In this document: in pieces, positions 48,720 through 59,027 of the stretch
Position numbering within the stretch: the first letter of the stretch is position 1
How the letters are laid out: each line of letters starts with the position of its first letter
Source of the DNA: Akkermansia muciniphila
GTDB taxonomy: Bacteria > Verrucomicrobiota > Verrucomicrobiia > Limisphaerales > UBA9464
Direction: 5' to 3'
NCBI GenBank assembly: GCA_945898055.1
Contig: CAMDGV010000007.1
Coordinates: 1 to 64,000 of the forward strand
Length of the DNA stretch: 64,000 nucleotides
Program-made: the position numbers and the translations under genes
Notes under the pieces: generated by a model
The model's input: the letters and a program-made list of their open reading frames with translations, nothing else
The model's database searches: none
What the model was told of the DNA's origin: nothing

Positions 48720-49382
48720 TTGTGCCTGAAACTGATTTCAAAAAATGCCGCCTTAACGTCTGATCGAACCGTCGTGGGAGTAAGTTTAAAGCAATTTGCG
48801 GAAATGAAGTCGAGGTCGGGGGGGCGATCTAGCTCTCAATCTGATTCCCCTCTTGGGGACGATGTTTCTCACTATCAAACTGGGGATCTTGTCCTTGGCA
48901 TCGATCCGTCCCTTCGCGGCACCGGTTGGGGGGTAGTTCGGGTTGCTCAACCCGAACCGGTTCATATCGGATCGGGTACAATCCATTGCCCTGCTGCGTG
49001 GGAACGAACCCGTTGTCTTGGGGAAATTGGGCGAATAATCGCCTGTCTCATGGTTGAATTTCGTCCAGTTGCCTGCGTGTGTGAAGGCTTGTTCTTTGCG
49101 CAAAATCTTCAAACTGCCTTAATCATGGGAGAGGCTCGGGGTGCTGCTTTAGCCGCAGTGGCGGTGTCTGGTATTTCGATTCATGAAATCTCTGCACGAA
49201 AGGTGAAACAAGCGATTGTGGGGTATGGGGCAGCTCAAAAGATGGCGGTGGCTCTGATGGTGCAACGACGGCTCTCACTCGATGTGTTACCAACTCCAGA
49301 TGCCGCTGATGCTCTCGCTTTAGCGATTGTCTTCGTTCAGGAAAGTCGCCGATCTCTCTTAAGAAGTGCTCGGCGCATTTGA
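48720..49382 (+). CDS. ruvC: Crossover junction endodeoxyribonuclease RuvC
   Basis: LVLGIDPSLRGTGWGVVRV...VCEGLFFAQNLQTALIMGEARGAALAAVAVSGISIHEISARKVKQAIVGYGAAQKMAVALMV...DAADALALAIVF. ATG 48804 is a likely start. Confidence 0.93.
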   Translation: MCLKLISKNAALTSDRTVVGVSLKQFAEMKSRSGGRSSSQSDSPLGDDVSHYQTGDLVLGIDPSLRGTGWGVVRVAQPEPVHIGSGTIHCPAAWERTRCLGEIGRIIACLMVEFRPVACVCEGLFFAQNLQTALIMGEARGAALAAVAVSGISIHEISARKVKQAIVGYGAAQKMAVALMVQRRLSLDVLPTPDAADALALAIVFVQESRRSLLRSARRI

Positions 49383-49483
49383 GGCTCCGGCACTAGGTCC
49401 CGATAAAAACGGCTCAGATCCAGTGTAGCATCTTTTGAAACTTGTTGCGTGCGACAAGTCAGTCCGTCGGTTTTACTTCGGCC

Positions 49484-49966
49484 ATGAAGATTCAGACAGG
49501 TATTATTACTGTTTCCGATCGCGCATTCAGGGGACTTTATGATGACTTAGGCGGCCCCGCTTTGAAGACGGCCGTGCTCGCATGCGGATGGGAGGTGCTG
49601 GATGAAGTGAGGGTCCCAGATGAAAAATCAGACATCCAAAGGGCGATACGCGCACAGTGTGCCAAAGGTTGTCAGTTGATCCTGACCACAGGGGGCACTG
49701 GGGTCGCCCTTCGTGATGTGACACCCGAGGCTGTGCGCGAGATTGCTCGTCGTGAATTGCCGGGATTCGGCGAGGTGATGCGGTCGGAAAGCCTTAAGCT
49801 GACTCCTAATGCGATCCTCTCTCGCTGTCTTGCGGTGGTAGTTGATCGTACTTTGATCGTGTCCCTCCCCGGAAAACCGAAGGGAGCCGTTGATTGTCTC
49901 AGCTTTGTGACCTCGGCCATTCCTCACTGTATTAAAGTGCTACAAGAAGTACCGACGAGTTGCTGA
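49484..49966 (+). CDS. MogA/MoaB family molybdenum cofactor biosynthesis protein
   Basis: ATG 49484; IQTGIITVSDRAFRGLYDDLGGPAL...LILTTGGTGVALRDVTPEAVREIARRELPGFGEVMR...LIVSLPGKPKGAVDCL. Confidence 0.93.
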   Translation: MKIQTGIITVSDRAFRGLYDDLGGPALKTAVLACGWEVLDEVRVPDEKSDIQRAIRAQCAKGCQLILTTGGTGVALRDVTPEAVREIARRELPGFGEVMRSESLKLTPNAILSRCLAVVVDRTLIVSLPGKPKGAVDCLSFVTSAIPHCIKVLQEVPTSC

Positions 49967-50179
49967 CAGTTCGCTGTTTTGCAGGTTAGAAAGCTCAATC
50001 AGAGTCTAGAAAAAGAGGGTTAGCCTTCAAATTCAACCGCGCATCGGTCATTAGCCTCGTTGAGTGGGTCCGCGCGGTTCAAGGATGGGAGGACTCGTCG
50101 GATGGGGCTCAGCATGAAAGTCTCTACGGCTGAGGAACTCCCCTTGCCTCAAATCAGATCCTCTCGTTAGCGTCCCGCG

Positions 50180-50953
50180 ATGCCCTTCAAGTTTCTCTTG
50201 GTCCTCGGATTGACCGTAGGAGTCCTCGCCTCAGCCGCTCCTGTTGAGAGGTTCACCCTCGATGGCTTTAGTGTCACTATCAAGGAACCGGAGAGGGCCG
50301 CCGTCGGCAAGCCTTGGCTTTGGGTGGGGGAATTTGCCGGTCACTTGAAGACGCTCGAAGATGGCTTAGTGGAAAAAGGTTGGCACGTCGTCTCGGTCAG
50401 TGTGAGTGATCAATTTGGCTCAACTCGCTCGATGGGTGTTTGGGACAAGCTCTACACGGAACTTCACGGCAAACGCGCATTTTCGGCCCGCCCCGCCCTG
50501 CTGGGGATTTCACGCGGCGGCCTTTACGTCAATGCTTGGACTCGCCTGCACCCAGACCGAGTCAGTGTTCTTTATCTCGATAATGCCGTCTGTGATATTC
50601 GTTCGTGGCCGGGCGGTTTCAAACTCACGCACCAGAGTAAAGGGAGCGCCAATGATTGGTCCCTCTATAAGACTGAGTTCAAATTTCCTGACGATGCTGT
50701 TGCGCTGGAGAAGTCGTTGCATCCAGATGATGGCTTGCTACCTGCGATCAAGGCGGGGGTTTTCTTAATTTCGTGTCACGGCACCGCTGATAAGACCGTG
50801 CCTTATGAGGACAATAGCGCGGCAGTCGTCAAATTATGGCAGAACAAGGGTGGAAAACTAAAAGTGTTCCCCAAGGAGGGTGGGGATCATCATCCTCACG
50901 GGCTACCTGATCCTAAACCGCTCATTGATGTGCTCATTGCCGAGGTAAAGTGA
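50180..50953 (+). CDS. Secreted alpha/beta hydrolase
   Basis: Signal peptide; ALLGISRGGLYVNAWTRLHPDRVSVLYLDNAV (nucleophile elbow), LISCHGTADKTVPYEDN, GGDHHPHGL (His). Confidence 0.82.
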   Translation: MPFKFLLVLGLTVGVLASAAPVERFTLDGFSVTIKEPERAAVGKPWLWVGEFAGHLKTLEDGLVEKGWHVVSVSVSDQFGSTRSMGVWDKLYTELHGKRAFSARPALLGISRGGLYVNAWTRLHPDRVSVLYLDNAVCDIRSWPGGFKLTHQSKGSANDWSLYKTEFKFPDDAVALEKSLHPDDGLLPAIKAGVFLISCHGTADKTVPYEDNSAAVVKLWQNKGGKLKVFPKEGGDHHPHGLPDPKPLIDVLIAEVK

Positions 50954-51107
50954 TGGAGGAGTTCGGTCCCCTGCTGACGAAAGAAGTCAGCACAGTGAAC
51001 TGGAGACTTTCGGTTTTGCGGTGCTTCGCTGCGGGGAGGGCGGATGGCCCCGAGCGGCCGTAGGTGATGTGAACCTAGTAGCACTGAATTTTGTCTCAGA
51101 AGAAGAG

Positions 51108-51195
51108 TGGTGGTAGGAGAAGGATTCGAACCTTCGTAGGGCGTTAGCCCGACAGATTTACAGTCTGTTCCGATTGACCGCTCCGGCATCCTACC
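51108..51195 (-). tRNA. tRNA-Tyr (GTA), class II long variable arm, CCA encoded
   Basis: Minus strand GGTAGGATGCCGGAGCGGTCAATCGGAACAGACTGTAAATCTGTCGGGCTAACGCCCTACGAAGGTTCGAATCCTTCTCCTACCACCA; acceptor GGTAGGA/TCCTACC, anticodon GTA. Confidence 0.97.
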
Positions 51196-51293
51196 AAGGA
51201 TTTTCCGCAAGTCGCGTAGACGGCGGACGCGAATGAACTCAAACCTTGAGAGCGGGCTCAAGGTGATTTTTAAGAAAAATCACTTTTAGAGGG

Positions 51294-51737
51294 TCACTTG
51301 CCGCCGACGGGATTGTTTCCGCCAGCCTGCCACGCTCGGATACCGCCAAGGAGATTGACGGTATCTTTGAATTTTAAACCATCCATTTGAGTGCACGCCT
51401 TTGCACTTCGTCCGCCAATAGCGCAGTAGACAAGATAGGTTTTATCTTTGCTGAGTTTCTTCACGTTCTCAATGAATTCGGCCGCTCTGATATCAATATT
51501 GATGGCTCCCGGTATGTGACCGCTGGCGAATTCTTGCGGGCTCCGAACATCGAGCACAATCCGGTTTGTATCTGCCCGGAGAGTTTCCCATCCCGCCCAT
51601 TCTAGGTTGCGGGTGCTGACACCGATCGCTTTTGGCGGTGTCGGGGTTGGAAAGTTAGGAAATGGATTTTGGGCAATCGCCGCCGTGTGAAAAATCGCTA
51701 GAAGTAGGGAGAAGAAGAGGGGAATCCAAAGTTTCAT
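51294..51737 (-). CDS. Rhodanese-like domain protein, secreted
   Basis: NRIVLDVRSPQEFASGHIPGAINIDI...TYLVYCAIGGRSAKACTQMDGLKFKDTVNLLGGIRAWQAGG. Confidence 0.95.
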   Translation of the reverse strand: MKLWIPLFFSLLLAIFHTAAIAQNPFPNFPTPTPPKAIGVSTRNLEWAGWETLRADTNRIVLDVRSPQEFASGHIPGAINIDIRAAEFIENVKKLSKDKTYLVYCAIGGRSAKACTQMDGLKFKDTVNLLGGIRAWQAGGNNPVGGK

Positions 51738-51797
51738 ACTAGAGAGATGAGTTGGCAGGTTTGAGTGACGTTTAAGGAGTGAAGCGCTTTTTTAAAC

Positions 51798-53552
51798 TTA
51801 GGGCTTAATAGGAAAACTAGTCCAGTAGGCTTCGATTTCGTTTATCGCTGGTACCTTCAAAGGGCGAACGATACGAAGTCCAAGGAATTGAGCGTCGGTT
51901 AGGTACCACTTTGACTTAGGTAATTGGGGATCTCTCATCTTCCAACTAGCGTCGCTGGCTCGACGAGCACCGCTGCGGAGGATTTCAGCTTCATCGTCCC
52001 AAGAACCGCCTCGGGCCACGTGAGGGAATTCCGACGCACCGGGTACATAGGCGACATCGCCTCGCTGGTTGTAGTCAGTCACGTAGGCGTCCAGCACCCA
52101 TTCAGCAACATTTCCGTGCATATCATACAAACCCCAAGGATTGGGCTTCTTTTTGCCGACTTGCTGATACTTGCTGTCCGAATTGCCGTAGTACCAAGCG
52201 TAATCGCCCAGTTTAGATTCGTCGTCGCCGAAAGAGTACCGAGTGTTTGAACCCGCTCGGCAAGCGTATTCCCACTCGGCTTCGGTCGCTAATCGGTAGA
52301 AATGCCCCGTCTTGGCTGTGAGCCACTTGCAGTATTTCACCGCCGCATAGTGCGTCATGGAAATAGCAGGGAAATTTTCTTTACCCATCCCAAAACTCAT
52401 CTCGACATACGGAGTGGTTGGACGTGATACAGCGTCCGCTTCTCGTCCGGTATAGGGGTTCTTGCCTGGAACCGCATTGGCTGGAATCAATTCTGGATAG
52501 GCCAGCCACAATTCTCGCTCCATTCGCTCCGTAGGAACATTGGTACCCCTTTCAAGTGAGGGGAATTGAAACAACTCATACTCGTTCCAAGTAACCTCCG
52601 TCCGCCCCATCCAAAAGGGGTCGATTTTCACTTTTCTACGCGGACCCTCGTCAGCTTTACGCTTGGGTTCCGAATCGCTCGTACCCATTTCAAAGACGCC
52701 GCCAGGAATCGGGACTAAACTAAACTCGACCTTAGATTCCCCAATCGTCTCCGCATAAGGTTTCATATCGGCCGCTGTTGATTCCGGAGAGTTGGCGAGG
52801 ACGCGCGCGTGAATCGCCTCGAGCATTGCTTGGGGATCTCGACTCAGTGTGGACCCCGCTTCCTTTTGGCTCAGGGTCATGCCGTCTGGCCAGAAAGCCC
52901 CTTGATCAATCCAGTTTCTAATTAAATCCGTTTTTGACTTGGGCAGTGGCCCCCCCTTCTTTGCCGGTGGCATCAGGTCGTCGTGGTCCGCAGGCAGCAC
53001 CGTGGAGGTGTAGACGGTCGAGGCATTGGCGTCGCCAGGGACAATAGACTTTGATTTAAAGAACTCGGCTTTGACGTCCAATCTCAGCCCTCCTTTTGCA
53101 TTGCCCTCTTTGTGGCAGGTCACGCAGTGGACCTCGAAAATCGGTCTTACATCCCGAACAAATTCAGCTTTGTCCTTTTGTCTTAAGCTCTGGTCATCGG
53201 GCCAAGGTGCCCCTTGCTCTATCCAAACCTTCAGGACGTCACGCTGAGATGGCGTCAGACGATCCCCCTTCGGTGGCATCAAGTTGTCGTCTCCATCAGG
53301 TAATCCGGTCGACACATACAAGGGACTCCTCGCCGGATCTCCAGGCACCAGCGAGGTTCCAGACTCACCACCTTTCAATGCCCCAGCGCGGCTTACTAAG
53401 GAGAGCCCTCCTTTTGGCTTCTCCACTCCGTGACATTTTAGGCAGGAAACCTCTAGAATAGGCTTAACCTGCTTCCGAAAGTCAACCGGGTCAGCGGCAT
53501 ACAGTGGGACGGTTAGGGTGAGAAGTGCGGAAAGTGCGACGATGCGATTCAT
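51798..53552 (-). CDS. Tandem planctomycete-type cytochrome c domains fused to a formylglycine-generating-enzyme-like (SUMF1) domain
   Basis: Two CxxCH: SCLKCHGVEKPKGGLSL and HCVTCHKEGNAKGGLRLD; SUMF1 part VPIPGGVFEMGTSDSEPKRKADEGPRRKVKIDPFWMGRTEVTWNEYELF...LATEAEWEYACRAGSNTRYSFGDD...NPWGLYDMHGNVAEWVLDAY. Confidence 0.95.
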   Translation of the reverse strand: MNRIVALSALLTLTVPLYAADPVDFRKQVKPILEVSCLKCHGVEKPKGGLSLVSRAGALKGGESGTSLVPGDPARSPLYVSTGLPDGDDNLMPPKGDRLTPSQRDVLKVWIEQGAPWPDDQSLRQKDKAEFVRDVRPIFEVHCVTCHKEGNAKGGLRLDVKAEFFKSKSIVPGDANASTVYTSTVLPADHDDLMPPAKKGGPLPKSKTDLIRNWIDQGAFWPDGMTLSQKEAGSTLSRDPQAMLEAIHARVLANSPESTAADMKPYAETIGESKVEFSLVPIPGGVFEMGTSDSEPKRKADEGPRRKVKIDPFWMGRTEVTWNEYELFQFPSLERGTNVPTERMERELWLAYPELIPANAVPGKNPYTGREADAVSRPTTPYVEMSFGMGKENFPAISMTHYAAVKYCKWLTAKTGHFYRLATEAEWEYACRAGSNTRYSFGDDESKLGDYAWYYGNSDSKYQQVGKKKPNPWGLYDMHGNVAEWVLDAYVTDYNQRGDVAYVPGASEFPHVARGGSWDDEAEILRSGARRASDASWKMRDPQLPKSKWYLTDAQFLGLRIVRPLKVPAINEIEAYWTSFPIKP

Positions 53553-53677
53553 GCGTGTTGCGTACCGAACGATATTACTTGGTCAAGGTATGGGTTTGTC
53601 AAACGCCAGTAGAGTGCTAGGTGCCGACGAACCTGACATCAAGTAGAAAGTGTCGGATCGAGAGGCTCGCTAAAAAA

Positions 53678-54454
53678 CTACTGCCCCCCTCTTGCCGGAT
53701 CCAACCACGGAGTCCCGGCCCAGTACCAGCGGGACGGCTTGAGTAATTCAACATGCCCTTCGCCAAAGGCAACAACACTTTTCCCTCCATGACGCACATG
53801 GGGCCCTCCCCAATTCCCGTCGTCTGAGGTGACACATCCGGAACAGGGGGCGTCATTTTGTGGGTCGTGAAGAACCCAAGCACCGGGTTTCTCGGGGGTC
53901 TTGTCAGTCACGCACTTCAATGGGTCTCGGATGTCCGCTGCTCGTGGTTTCGATCCACCATCGGTGATAACCACAGTCCCAGCGGGCGAGGCAATCGAGG
54001 TGTCACGAGCAGGTGGGAAGTCCTTAACATCCCAAATCCCGGGCCAATCGCAGCCTCCAACCTTAAAATTCATCGCATAGTTCGAAATTAATCGGTCTAA
54101 CTGATCCGACGCGTAGTTGGCCCAGGCACGATTGAAACCCGGTGTTCGGGTTGGGCAGATGACAATGTTGGTCGTCTGCAAATAGGGTTTGAGAAAAGTA
54201 AACCAAAACTTGCGATTTACGTTGTCGCCGCGGACCCAGAAGGTGGGGGTATAACGTCCTTGGTTGTCGCTCGCGTAGAGAGCCTCCCCGATCATTACCT
54301 GCCGCAGGTTACTGGTGCAGTTAGCTGATTTTGCCTTTTCCTTTGCTTTACTGAGGGCCGGCAAAAGCATTCCGGCTAGAATCGCGATAATCGCGATGAC
54401 AACGAGTAGCTCGATCAGAGTAAATCCGTACTGTAATCTCTTGGAAAAAGTCAT
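53678..54454 (-). CDS. Prepilin-type N-terminal cleavage/methylation domain protein (type II secretion pseudopilin-like)
   Basis: [62 protein letters not shown]-terminal [20 protein letters not shown]. Confidence 0.93.
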   Translation of the reverse strand: MTFSKRLQYGFTLIELLVVIAIIAILAGMLLPALSKAKEKAKSANCTSNLRQVMIGEALYASDNQGRYTPTFWVRGDNVNRKFWFTFLKPYLQTTNIVICPTRTPGFNRAWANYASDQLDRLISNYAMNFKVGGCDWPGIWDVKDFPPARDTSIASPAGTVVITDGGSKPRAADIRDPLKCVTDKTPEKPGAWVLHDPQNDAPCSGCVTSDDGNWGGPHVRHGGKSVVAFGEGHVELLKPSRWYWAGTPWLDPARGGQ

Positions 54455-54576
54455 ATTAGTTTCTGACTAGCACGGCGAACCGTGTCAGCTAAAATCTTCT
54501 ACTTAAAAGTCCGCCGGGTCATTCGATTACAGACGAGGCTTGATTCTCAACGCTTAAAACTGCATTTCCGATCTGC

Positions 54577-55191
54577 GTGATTACCTTTCTGCATGGCCGC
54601 CTCGTCGAGGCTCTTCCCTCTCTTATCGTTGTGGAGGTAAATGGGGTCGGATATGAGGTCCATGTTCCTCTCTCGACCTTTGATCGCCTGCCGTCAACGG
54701 GAAGCGAAGTGCAGATTCTCACTCATTTCGCTGTTCGCGAAGACGCACATATTTTGTACGGTTTTCTAACTGCAACGGAACGGGATCTCTTCAGATTGCT
54801 TATAAATACAGTAAGTGGAATAGGCCCGCGGATCGCTCTGAGCATCCTCAGCAGCCTGAGCGTTTCGGCATTTCGTTCCGCCGTTGCTGCTGGCGATTTC
54901 AAAGCCTTATCAGCAGTTAACGGAGTTGGTAAAAAAACCGCGGAACGGATTGTGGTAGAGCTAAAGGATAAGTTGATTGCTCTAGGTGGCCCCGGAGCCT
55001 TGCCAAGTCACCCTTTAAATCGCTCAATGCAAGAAATTGACACCCGAATTAGCGACGCTGTCTCGGCTCTAATGGCTCTCGGTGTTAAGCCTCAGGAAGC
55101 TACCGACACCGTGCGTGCGTCTCTTCAAATGCTAGGGAATGACGCCACCACGGACCAAATTATACGAGCGAGCCTACGCCGCAACGGATGA
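54577..55191 (+). CDS. ruvA: Holliday junction branch migration protein RuvA
   Basis: MITFLHGRLVEALPSLIVVEVNGVGYEVHVPLSTFDRLP...LIRTV-type block LLINTVSGIGPRIALSILS, LSAVNGVGKKTAERIVVELKDKL. Confidence 0.96.
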   Translation: MITFLHGRLVEALPSLIVVEVNGVGYEVHVPLSTFDRLPSTGSEVQILTHFAVREDAHILYGFLTATERDLFRLLINTVSGIGPRIALSILSSLSVSAFRSAVAAGDFKALSAVNGVGKKTAERIVVELKDKLIALGGPGALPSHPLNRSMQEIDTRISDAVSALMALGVKPQEATDTVRASLQMLGNDATTDQIIRASLRRNG

Positions 55192-55901
55192 GAGAATCTC
55201 CCGATCAACCGTCGCCCGCTAGAAAAGCCCGAAGATCCATGGTGCCTGAAAAGGCTCGATGGCATGGGAAAATAGCCGCCTCCTTAATTTGGGCGCTGAT
55301 CTCTTGCTTTGCAGCCACCTTACGATGGCGGTGGCATGATCCAGAGTCGTTAAAAACAGCGGCAAACAGTCAGCGCTACATCTTTGTTATCTGGCATAAT
55401 CGTCTCTCACTCTCGCTCATTATCTACCGACATTTGATGCGTCATCGAGGCCCTCATCGACATCTAGCGGCTTTGGTCAGCGCAAGTAAGGATGGAGGAA
55501 TGGTAACCGAGATTCTCAAACTCTTTCGTGTGACTGGGATTCGTGGATCCTCCAGTCGTCGTGGAGCTCAAGCGTTAAGAGAGTTAGTGACACAAGCGGG
55601 TCAAGGGAGAGACCTAGCTCTGACGCCCGACGGCCCGCGGGGCCCGTGCTATGAACTGCAACCAGGAGTCATTGCCCTCGCCCAAATCACTGGGTTGCCT
55701 CTTGTCCCAATTTCCTTTCGGCTTGGGTGGAAATGGAGCCTCAAAAGCTGGGATAGATTCCAAATTCCTCTCCCATTCAGCGTCTGCGAAGTTTATGTGG
55801 CAAAACCCATCCTAGTCCCTTCCGATACTAGCGAGACCGGCCGTGAAAGTCTGAGGCTGCATCTTAAAAGCATCCTTGCGGAAATAACTCACGACTCGTG
55901 A
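55188..55901 (+). CDS. Lysophospholipid acyltransferase family protein (DUF374-like)
   Basis: IFVIWHNRLSLSLIIYRHL...ALVSASKDGGMVTEILKLFRVTGIRGSSSRRGAQALRELV...LALTPDGPRGPCYELQPGVIALAQITGLPLVPISFR. Confidence 0.92.
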   Translation: MRESPDQPSPARKARRSMVPEKARWHGKIAASLIWALISCFAATLRWRWHDPESLKTAANSQRYIFVIWHNRLSLSLIIYRHLMRHRGPHRHLAALVSASKDGGMVTEILKLFRVTGIRGSSSRRGAQALRELVTQAGQGRDLALTPDGPRGPCYELQPGVIALAQITGLPLVPISFRLGWKWSLKSWDRFQIPLPFSVCEVYVAKPILVPSDTSETGRESLRLHLKSILAEITHDS

Positions 55902-56008
55902 CAACCTCTGCGTCGAACGTTCTCGGCTTTCGGCCGAATGCTTGTTGACCCGACTTGGTTCCAACGGTTGAGGCAACCAAGTAATAACCGAGCGTCTCCC
56001 ACACCAGA

Positions 56009-56590
56009 TCAAGCCTTGCGGCGTGTCGCTTGCAAACGAGCCTTGGTTTCAGTCTGCAATTCATCGACATCTTCGCGAACATCGGACCTGACCGCCGAGC
56101 TCATTCGATCGATAAAAAGAAGCCCATTTAAATGATCAGCCTCGTGCTGAATCGCACGAGCAAGGAGGCCTCCCGCCGTAAAGTGGAACGATTCGCCGCG
56201 CTCATTCAGAGCGGTAACCTCTATCTTGGAAGGGCGACGAATATCACCGTAAATCTCCGGAAAACTTAAGCAACCTTCGGGTCCTACTTCGAAATCCCCA
56301 GAGGGCATAATTAGGGGATTAATCAGGACCAGAGGCATAAACGAATCGACGTCACAGGTGTGACCCTCCACCCAAAGCTGACTGGGACGATCCTTAACCC
56401 CGCGGACATCGACAACCGCAACCTGCTTCGCCACTCCAATTTGCTGGGCGGCGAGTCCAATCCCATGCGCCGCATACATGGTCTCAAAAAGATTGGAGAT
56501 CAACTGTTTCAAGGCCACGTCAATCTTGACAATATTCTCGCCCCGACGCCTAAGGACGGGGTCGCCATACTTCACCACTGGAAGAACCAT
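56009..56590 (-). CDS. def: Peptide deformylase
   Basis: GIGLAAQQIGV, EGCLSFPEIYG, IQHEADHLNGLLFIDRM motifs. Confidence 0.97.
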   Translation of the reverse strand: MVLPVVKYGDPVLRRRGENIVKIDVALKQLISNLFETMYAAHGIGLAAQQIGVAKQVAVVDVRGVKDRPSQLWVEGHTCDVDSFMPLVLINPLIMPSGDFEVGPEGCLSFPEIYGDIRRPSKIEVTALNERGESFHFTAGGLLARAIQHEADHLNGLLFIDRMSSAVRSDVREDVDELQTETKARLQATRRKA

Positions 56591-56653
56591 TGAGGAGAGC
56601 GTGGGCTAAAAATTGACCCATGCCAAGACTCCAACTGAGGCAACCAAACAACA

Positions 56654-56675
56654 TTTCTGAAAATAATTTCAGAAA
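56654..56675. promoter_or_regulatory. Perfect palindrome in the divergent def/rplB intergenic region
   Basis: TTTCTGAAA-ATAA-TTTCAGAAA, 9-bp perfect arms, 4-nt spacer, in the 250-bp gap between divergent genes. Confidence 0.5.
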
Positions 56676-56840
56676 ACAATTGCAGCTTATTCGAATTTGC
56701 ATAGGCTCTTGCCTCCATTTCGGACTCATTTGGTCGGAAATAGGAAAGAGGTTTCGCCGAAAACCGAACTGCTCCAAGCAGTCGGGAGTGATGGCAAAGC
56801 CGCTACGGAGCAAATGCTCGGTGGAATTTAATTTGATTCA

Positions 56841-57689
56841 GTGAAAACGTTCAGACCGCTAACGCCGTCCACACGGTATATAACCGTGGAGGATTTCTCG
56901 GACATCACCAAGACGAGTCCGGAGAAAGCCTTGGTATTCACCCGCAAACGAACGGGTGGACGAAACACTCACGGCCGAGTTACAGTTCGTGCTCGTGGAG
57001 GTGGCCACAAGCAAAAGATTCGTACCGTCGATTTTCGTCGGACCAAGTTTGGTATCTCAGCGACCGTCATCGCCATTGAGTATGATCCGATCCGCAGTGC
57101 GCGTTTGGCGCTTCTTGAGTATGCTGACAAAGAACGAAAGTACATTGTCTGCCCTGACGGATTAACAGTCGGCAAAGTTGTGGTGAGCGGGCCTACCGCA
57201 CCCCCAGACCTTGGTAACGCACTTCCTCTTTCAAAAATCCCGGTGGGTATTCCGATCCACAACCTCGAAATGGTTCCAGGTAAGGGTGCTCAGATGGTTC
57301 GCTCGGCGGGTGCCTCTGCAACCCTAATGTCGAGAGACTCTGGCTACGCTCAGGTCCGACTACCCTCGGGCGAGATCCGCAAGGTCCATGAGAATTGCTT
57401 GGCTACGATTGGCGCGGTTGGAAATGCCCAGCATGAAAACGTGGTGATTGGTAAAGCTGGACGAGCTATCCATATGGGAATCCGTCCTCTGACCCGCGGT
57501 ATGGCGCGTAACCCAGTTGACCATCCCAACGGCGGCGGACAGGGAAAATCCAAGGGTGGCGGTGGACGTCAGCATCTCGCCTCTCCTTGGGGTGTCCTTT
57601 CCAAAGGCTTCCGGACTCGGAAGAAATACAAAATCTCAAACCGCTTCATCGTCACTCGCCGTGACGGTCGGCCCATGAAACAGAAGTAA
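56841..57689 (+). CDS. rplB: 50S ribosomal protein L2
   Basis: [31 protein letters not shown]...[32 protein letters not shown]. Confidence 0.98.
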   Translation: MKTFRPLTPSTRYITVEDFSDITKTSPEKALVFTRKRTGGRNTHGRVTVRARGGGHKQKIRTVDFRRTKFGISATVIAIEYDPIRSARLALLEYADKERKYIVCPDGLTVGKVVVSGPTAPPDLGNALPLSKIPVGIPIHNLEMVPGKGAQMVRSAGASATLMSRDSGYAQVRLPSGEIRKVHENCLATIGAVGNAQHENVVIGKAGRAIHMGIRPLTRGMARNPVDHPNGGGQGKSKGGGGRQHLASPWGVLSKGFRTRKKYKISNRFIVTRRDGRPMKQK

Positions 57690-57693
57690 TCGT

Positions 57694-57975
57694 ATGGCTC
57701 GCTCACTTAAAAAGGGTCCCTTTGTTGATAGTCACTTACAGGAAAAAGTGACCAAGGCAAAGGCCATCAAATCAAAAGCACCGGTTAAGACTTGGTCTAG
57801 GCGCTCAACCATCACTCCCGAATTTGTCGGCCTGACAGTGTCCGTCCATAATGGACGTGCATTTGTACCTGTTTTCGTTACCGAAAATATGGTTGGTCAT
57901 AAGCTGGGAGAGTTTTCTCACACTCGCACATTTAAGAAGCACGGTTCGCACACAGCCAAGGCGGAAGCCAAGTAA
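57694..57975 (+). CDS. rpsS: 30S ribosomal protein S19
   Basis: [19 protein letters not shown]...[51 protein letters not shown]. Confidence 0.98.
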   Translation: MARSLKKGPFVDSHLQEKVTKAKAIKSKAPVKTWSRRSTITPEFVGLTVSVHNGRAFVPVFVTENMVGHKLGEFSHTRTFKKHGSHTAKAEAK

Positions 57976-57981
57976 GGTCCT

Positions 57982-58314
57982 ATGGAAGTTCAGGCTATTC
58001 TCAAAAATTTTCGAATGTCTCCCCAGAAGGTGCGCGAAGTGGTTCGCCAAGTTCAGGGGCTCAAAGCAGATGCAGCTTTGTCTGTCTTAAAAATGGTGTC
58101 GCGCAAGTCTGCGCGGGCTGTTGCTAAGACCTTAGCTTCTGCGATTGCTAACGCTGAAAACAATCATGGTCTCAAACGTGAGAAATTAATTGTTCACCGC
58201 GCTTATGCGCAGACAGCGGGCAGCATCAAACGATTTATACCAAAAGCTCGCGGGTCTGCTGGACCCATTTTAAAGCGAAGCTCTCACATCAAGATCATTC
58301 TGACCGAATCCTGA
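57982..58314 (+). CDS. rplV: 50S ribosomal protein L22
   Basis: LKNFRMSPQKVREVVRQVQGLKADAALSVL...RKSARAVAKTLASAIANAENNHGL. Confidence 0.96.
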   Translation: MEVQAILKNFRMSPQKVREVVRQVQGLKADAALSVLKMVSRKSARAVAKTLASAIANAENNHGLKREKLIVHRAYAQTAGSIKRFIPKARGSAGPILKRSSHIKIILTES

Positions 58315-58318
58315 TCCT

Positions 58319-59002
58319 ATGGGCCAGAAGACTAATCCAATTGGTTTGCGTATTCCTGTAAATAAGGAATGGCGCTCAAAGTGGTACGCAAATAAGAGAG
58401 ACTTCGGTGCTCTCTTGGTTGAGGACAACCTCATCCGTACAACTCTGAAAAAGAAACTAGGCTCGGCCGCTGTGCCGAAAATCCACATTGAGCGCGCTTC
58501 AAGTCGATGCCGCGTCACGATCTTCACCGCCCGACCAGGCGTGGTGATCGGACGTAAGGGATCTGAAATTGATAAGCTCAAAGAGGATCTTTCGAAACTG
58601 ACTGGGAAGGAGATCTACGTCGATATCCAAGAGGTCAAGAACGAAAAAGGTGATGCCCAACTGGTGGCTGAGAATATTGCCATTCAACTTGAGCGGCGCA
58701 TTGGGTTTCGGCGCGCCATGAAAAAAGCGGTTCAGGAAGCTCGTCAGACAGACGGCGTCGAAGGAATCAAAGTCCGTTGCGCCGGCCGTTTGGGCGGTTC
58801 TGAAATCGCCCGTGTAGAAAAATATCACGAGGGTCGAGTGCCTCTGCACACACTGCGTGCCAACATCGATTATGGATTTGCTGAGGCTAACACCGTCTAT
58901 GGCAAGCTCGGGATCAAATGCTGGATTTGTAAAGGGGAGATCAAAAAAGTTGATCTCCGTAAGGTTGAGGAAAAGCGGGTCGATGCGCCCCCCTCCAAGT
59001 AA
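58319..59002 (+). CDS. rpsC: 30S ribosomal protein S3
   Basis: MGQKTNPIGLRIPVNKEWRSKWYANKRDFG...RPGVVIGRKGSEIDKLKEDL...GRLGGSEIARVEKYHEGRVPLHTLRANIDYG. Confidence 0.98.
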   Translation: MGQKTNPIGLRIPVNKEWRSKWYANKRDFGALLVEDNLIRTTLKKKLGSAAVPKIHIERASSRCRVTIFTARPGVVIGRKGSEIDKLKEDLSKLTGKEIYVDIQEVKNEKGDAQLVAENIAIQLERRIGFRRAMKKAVQEARQTDGVEGIKVRCAGRLGGSEIARVEKYHEGRVPLHTLRANIDYGFAEANTVYGKLGIKCWICKGEIKKVDLRKVEEKRVDAPPSK

Positions 59003-59027
59003 TTAAACAATTTTCCTAAGGACGATT

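Noticed and set aside
50896-51261. Minus 121-aa ORF containing MPERSIGTDCKSVGLTPYEGSNPSPTTT
   Set aside because: This is the translation of tRNA-Tyr; not a protein gene.
55960-55993. ACTTGGTT..AACCAAGT hairpin between the acyltransferase and def genes
   Set aside because: Perfect 8-bp arms but no T-tract on either side; could be a weak convergent terminator, not enough to call.
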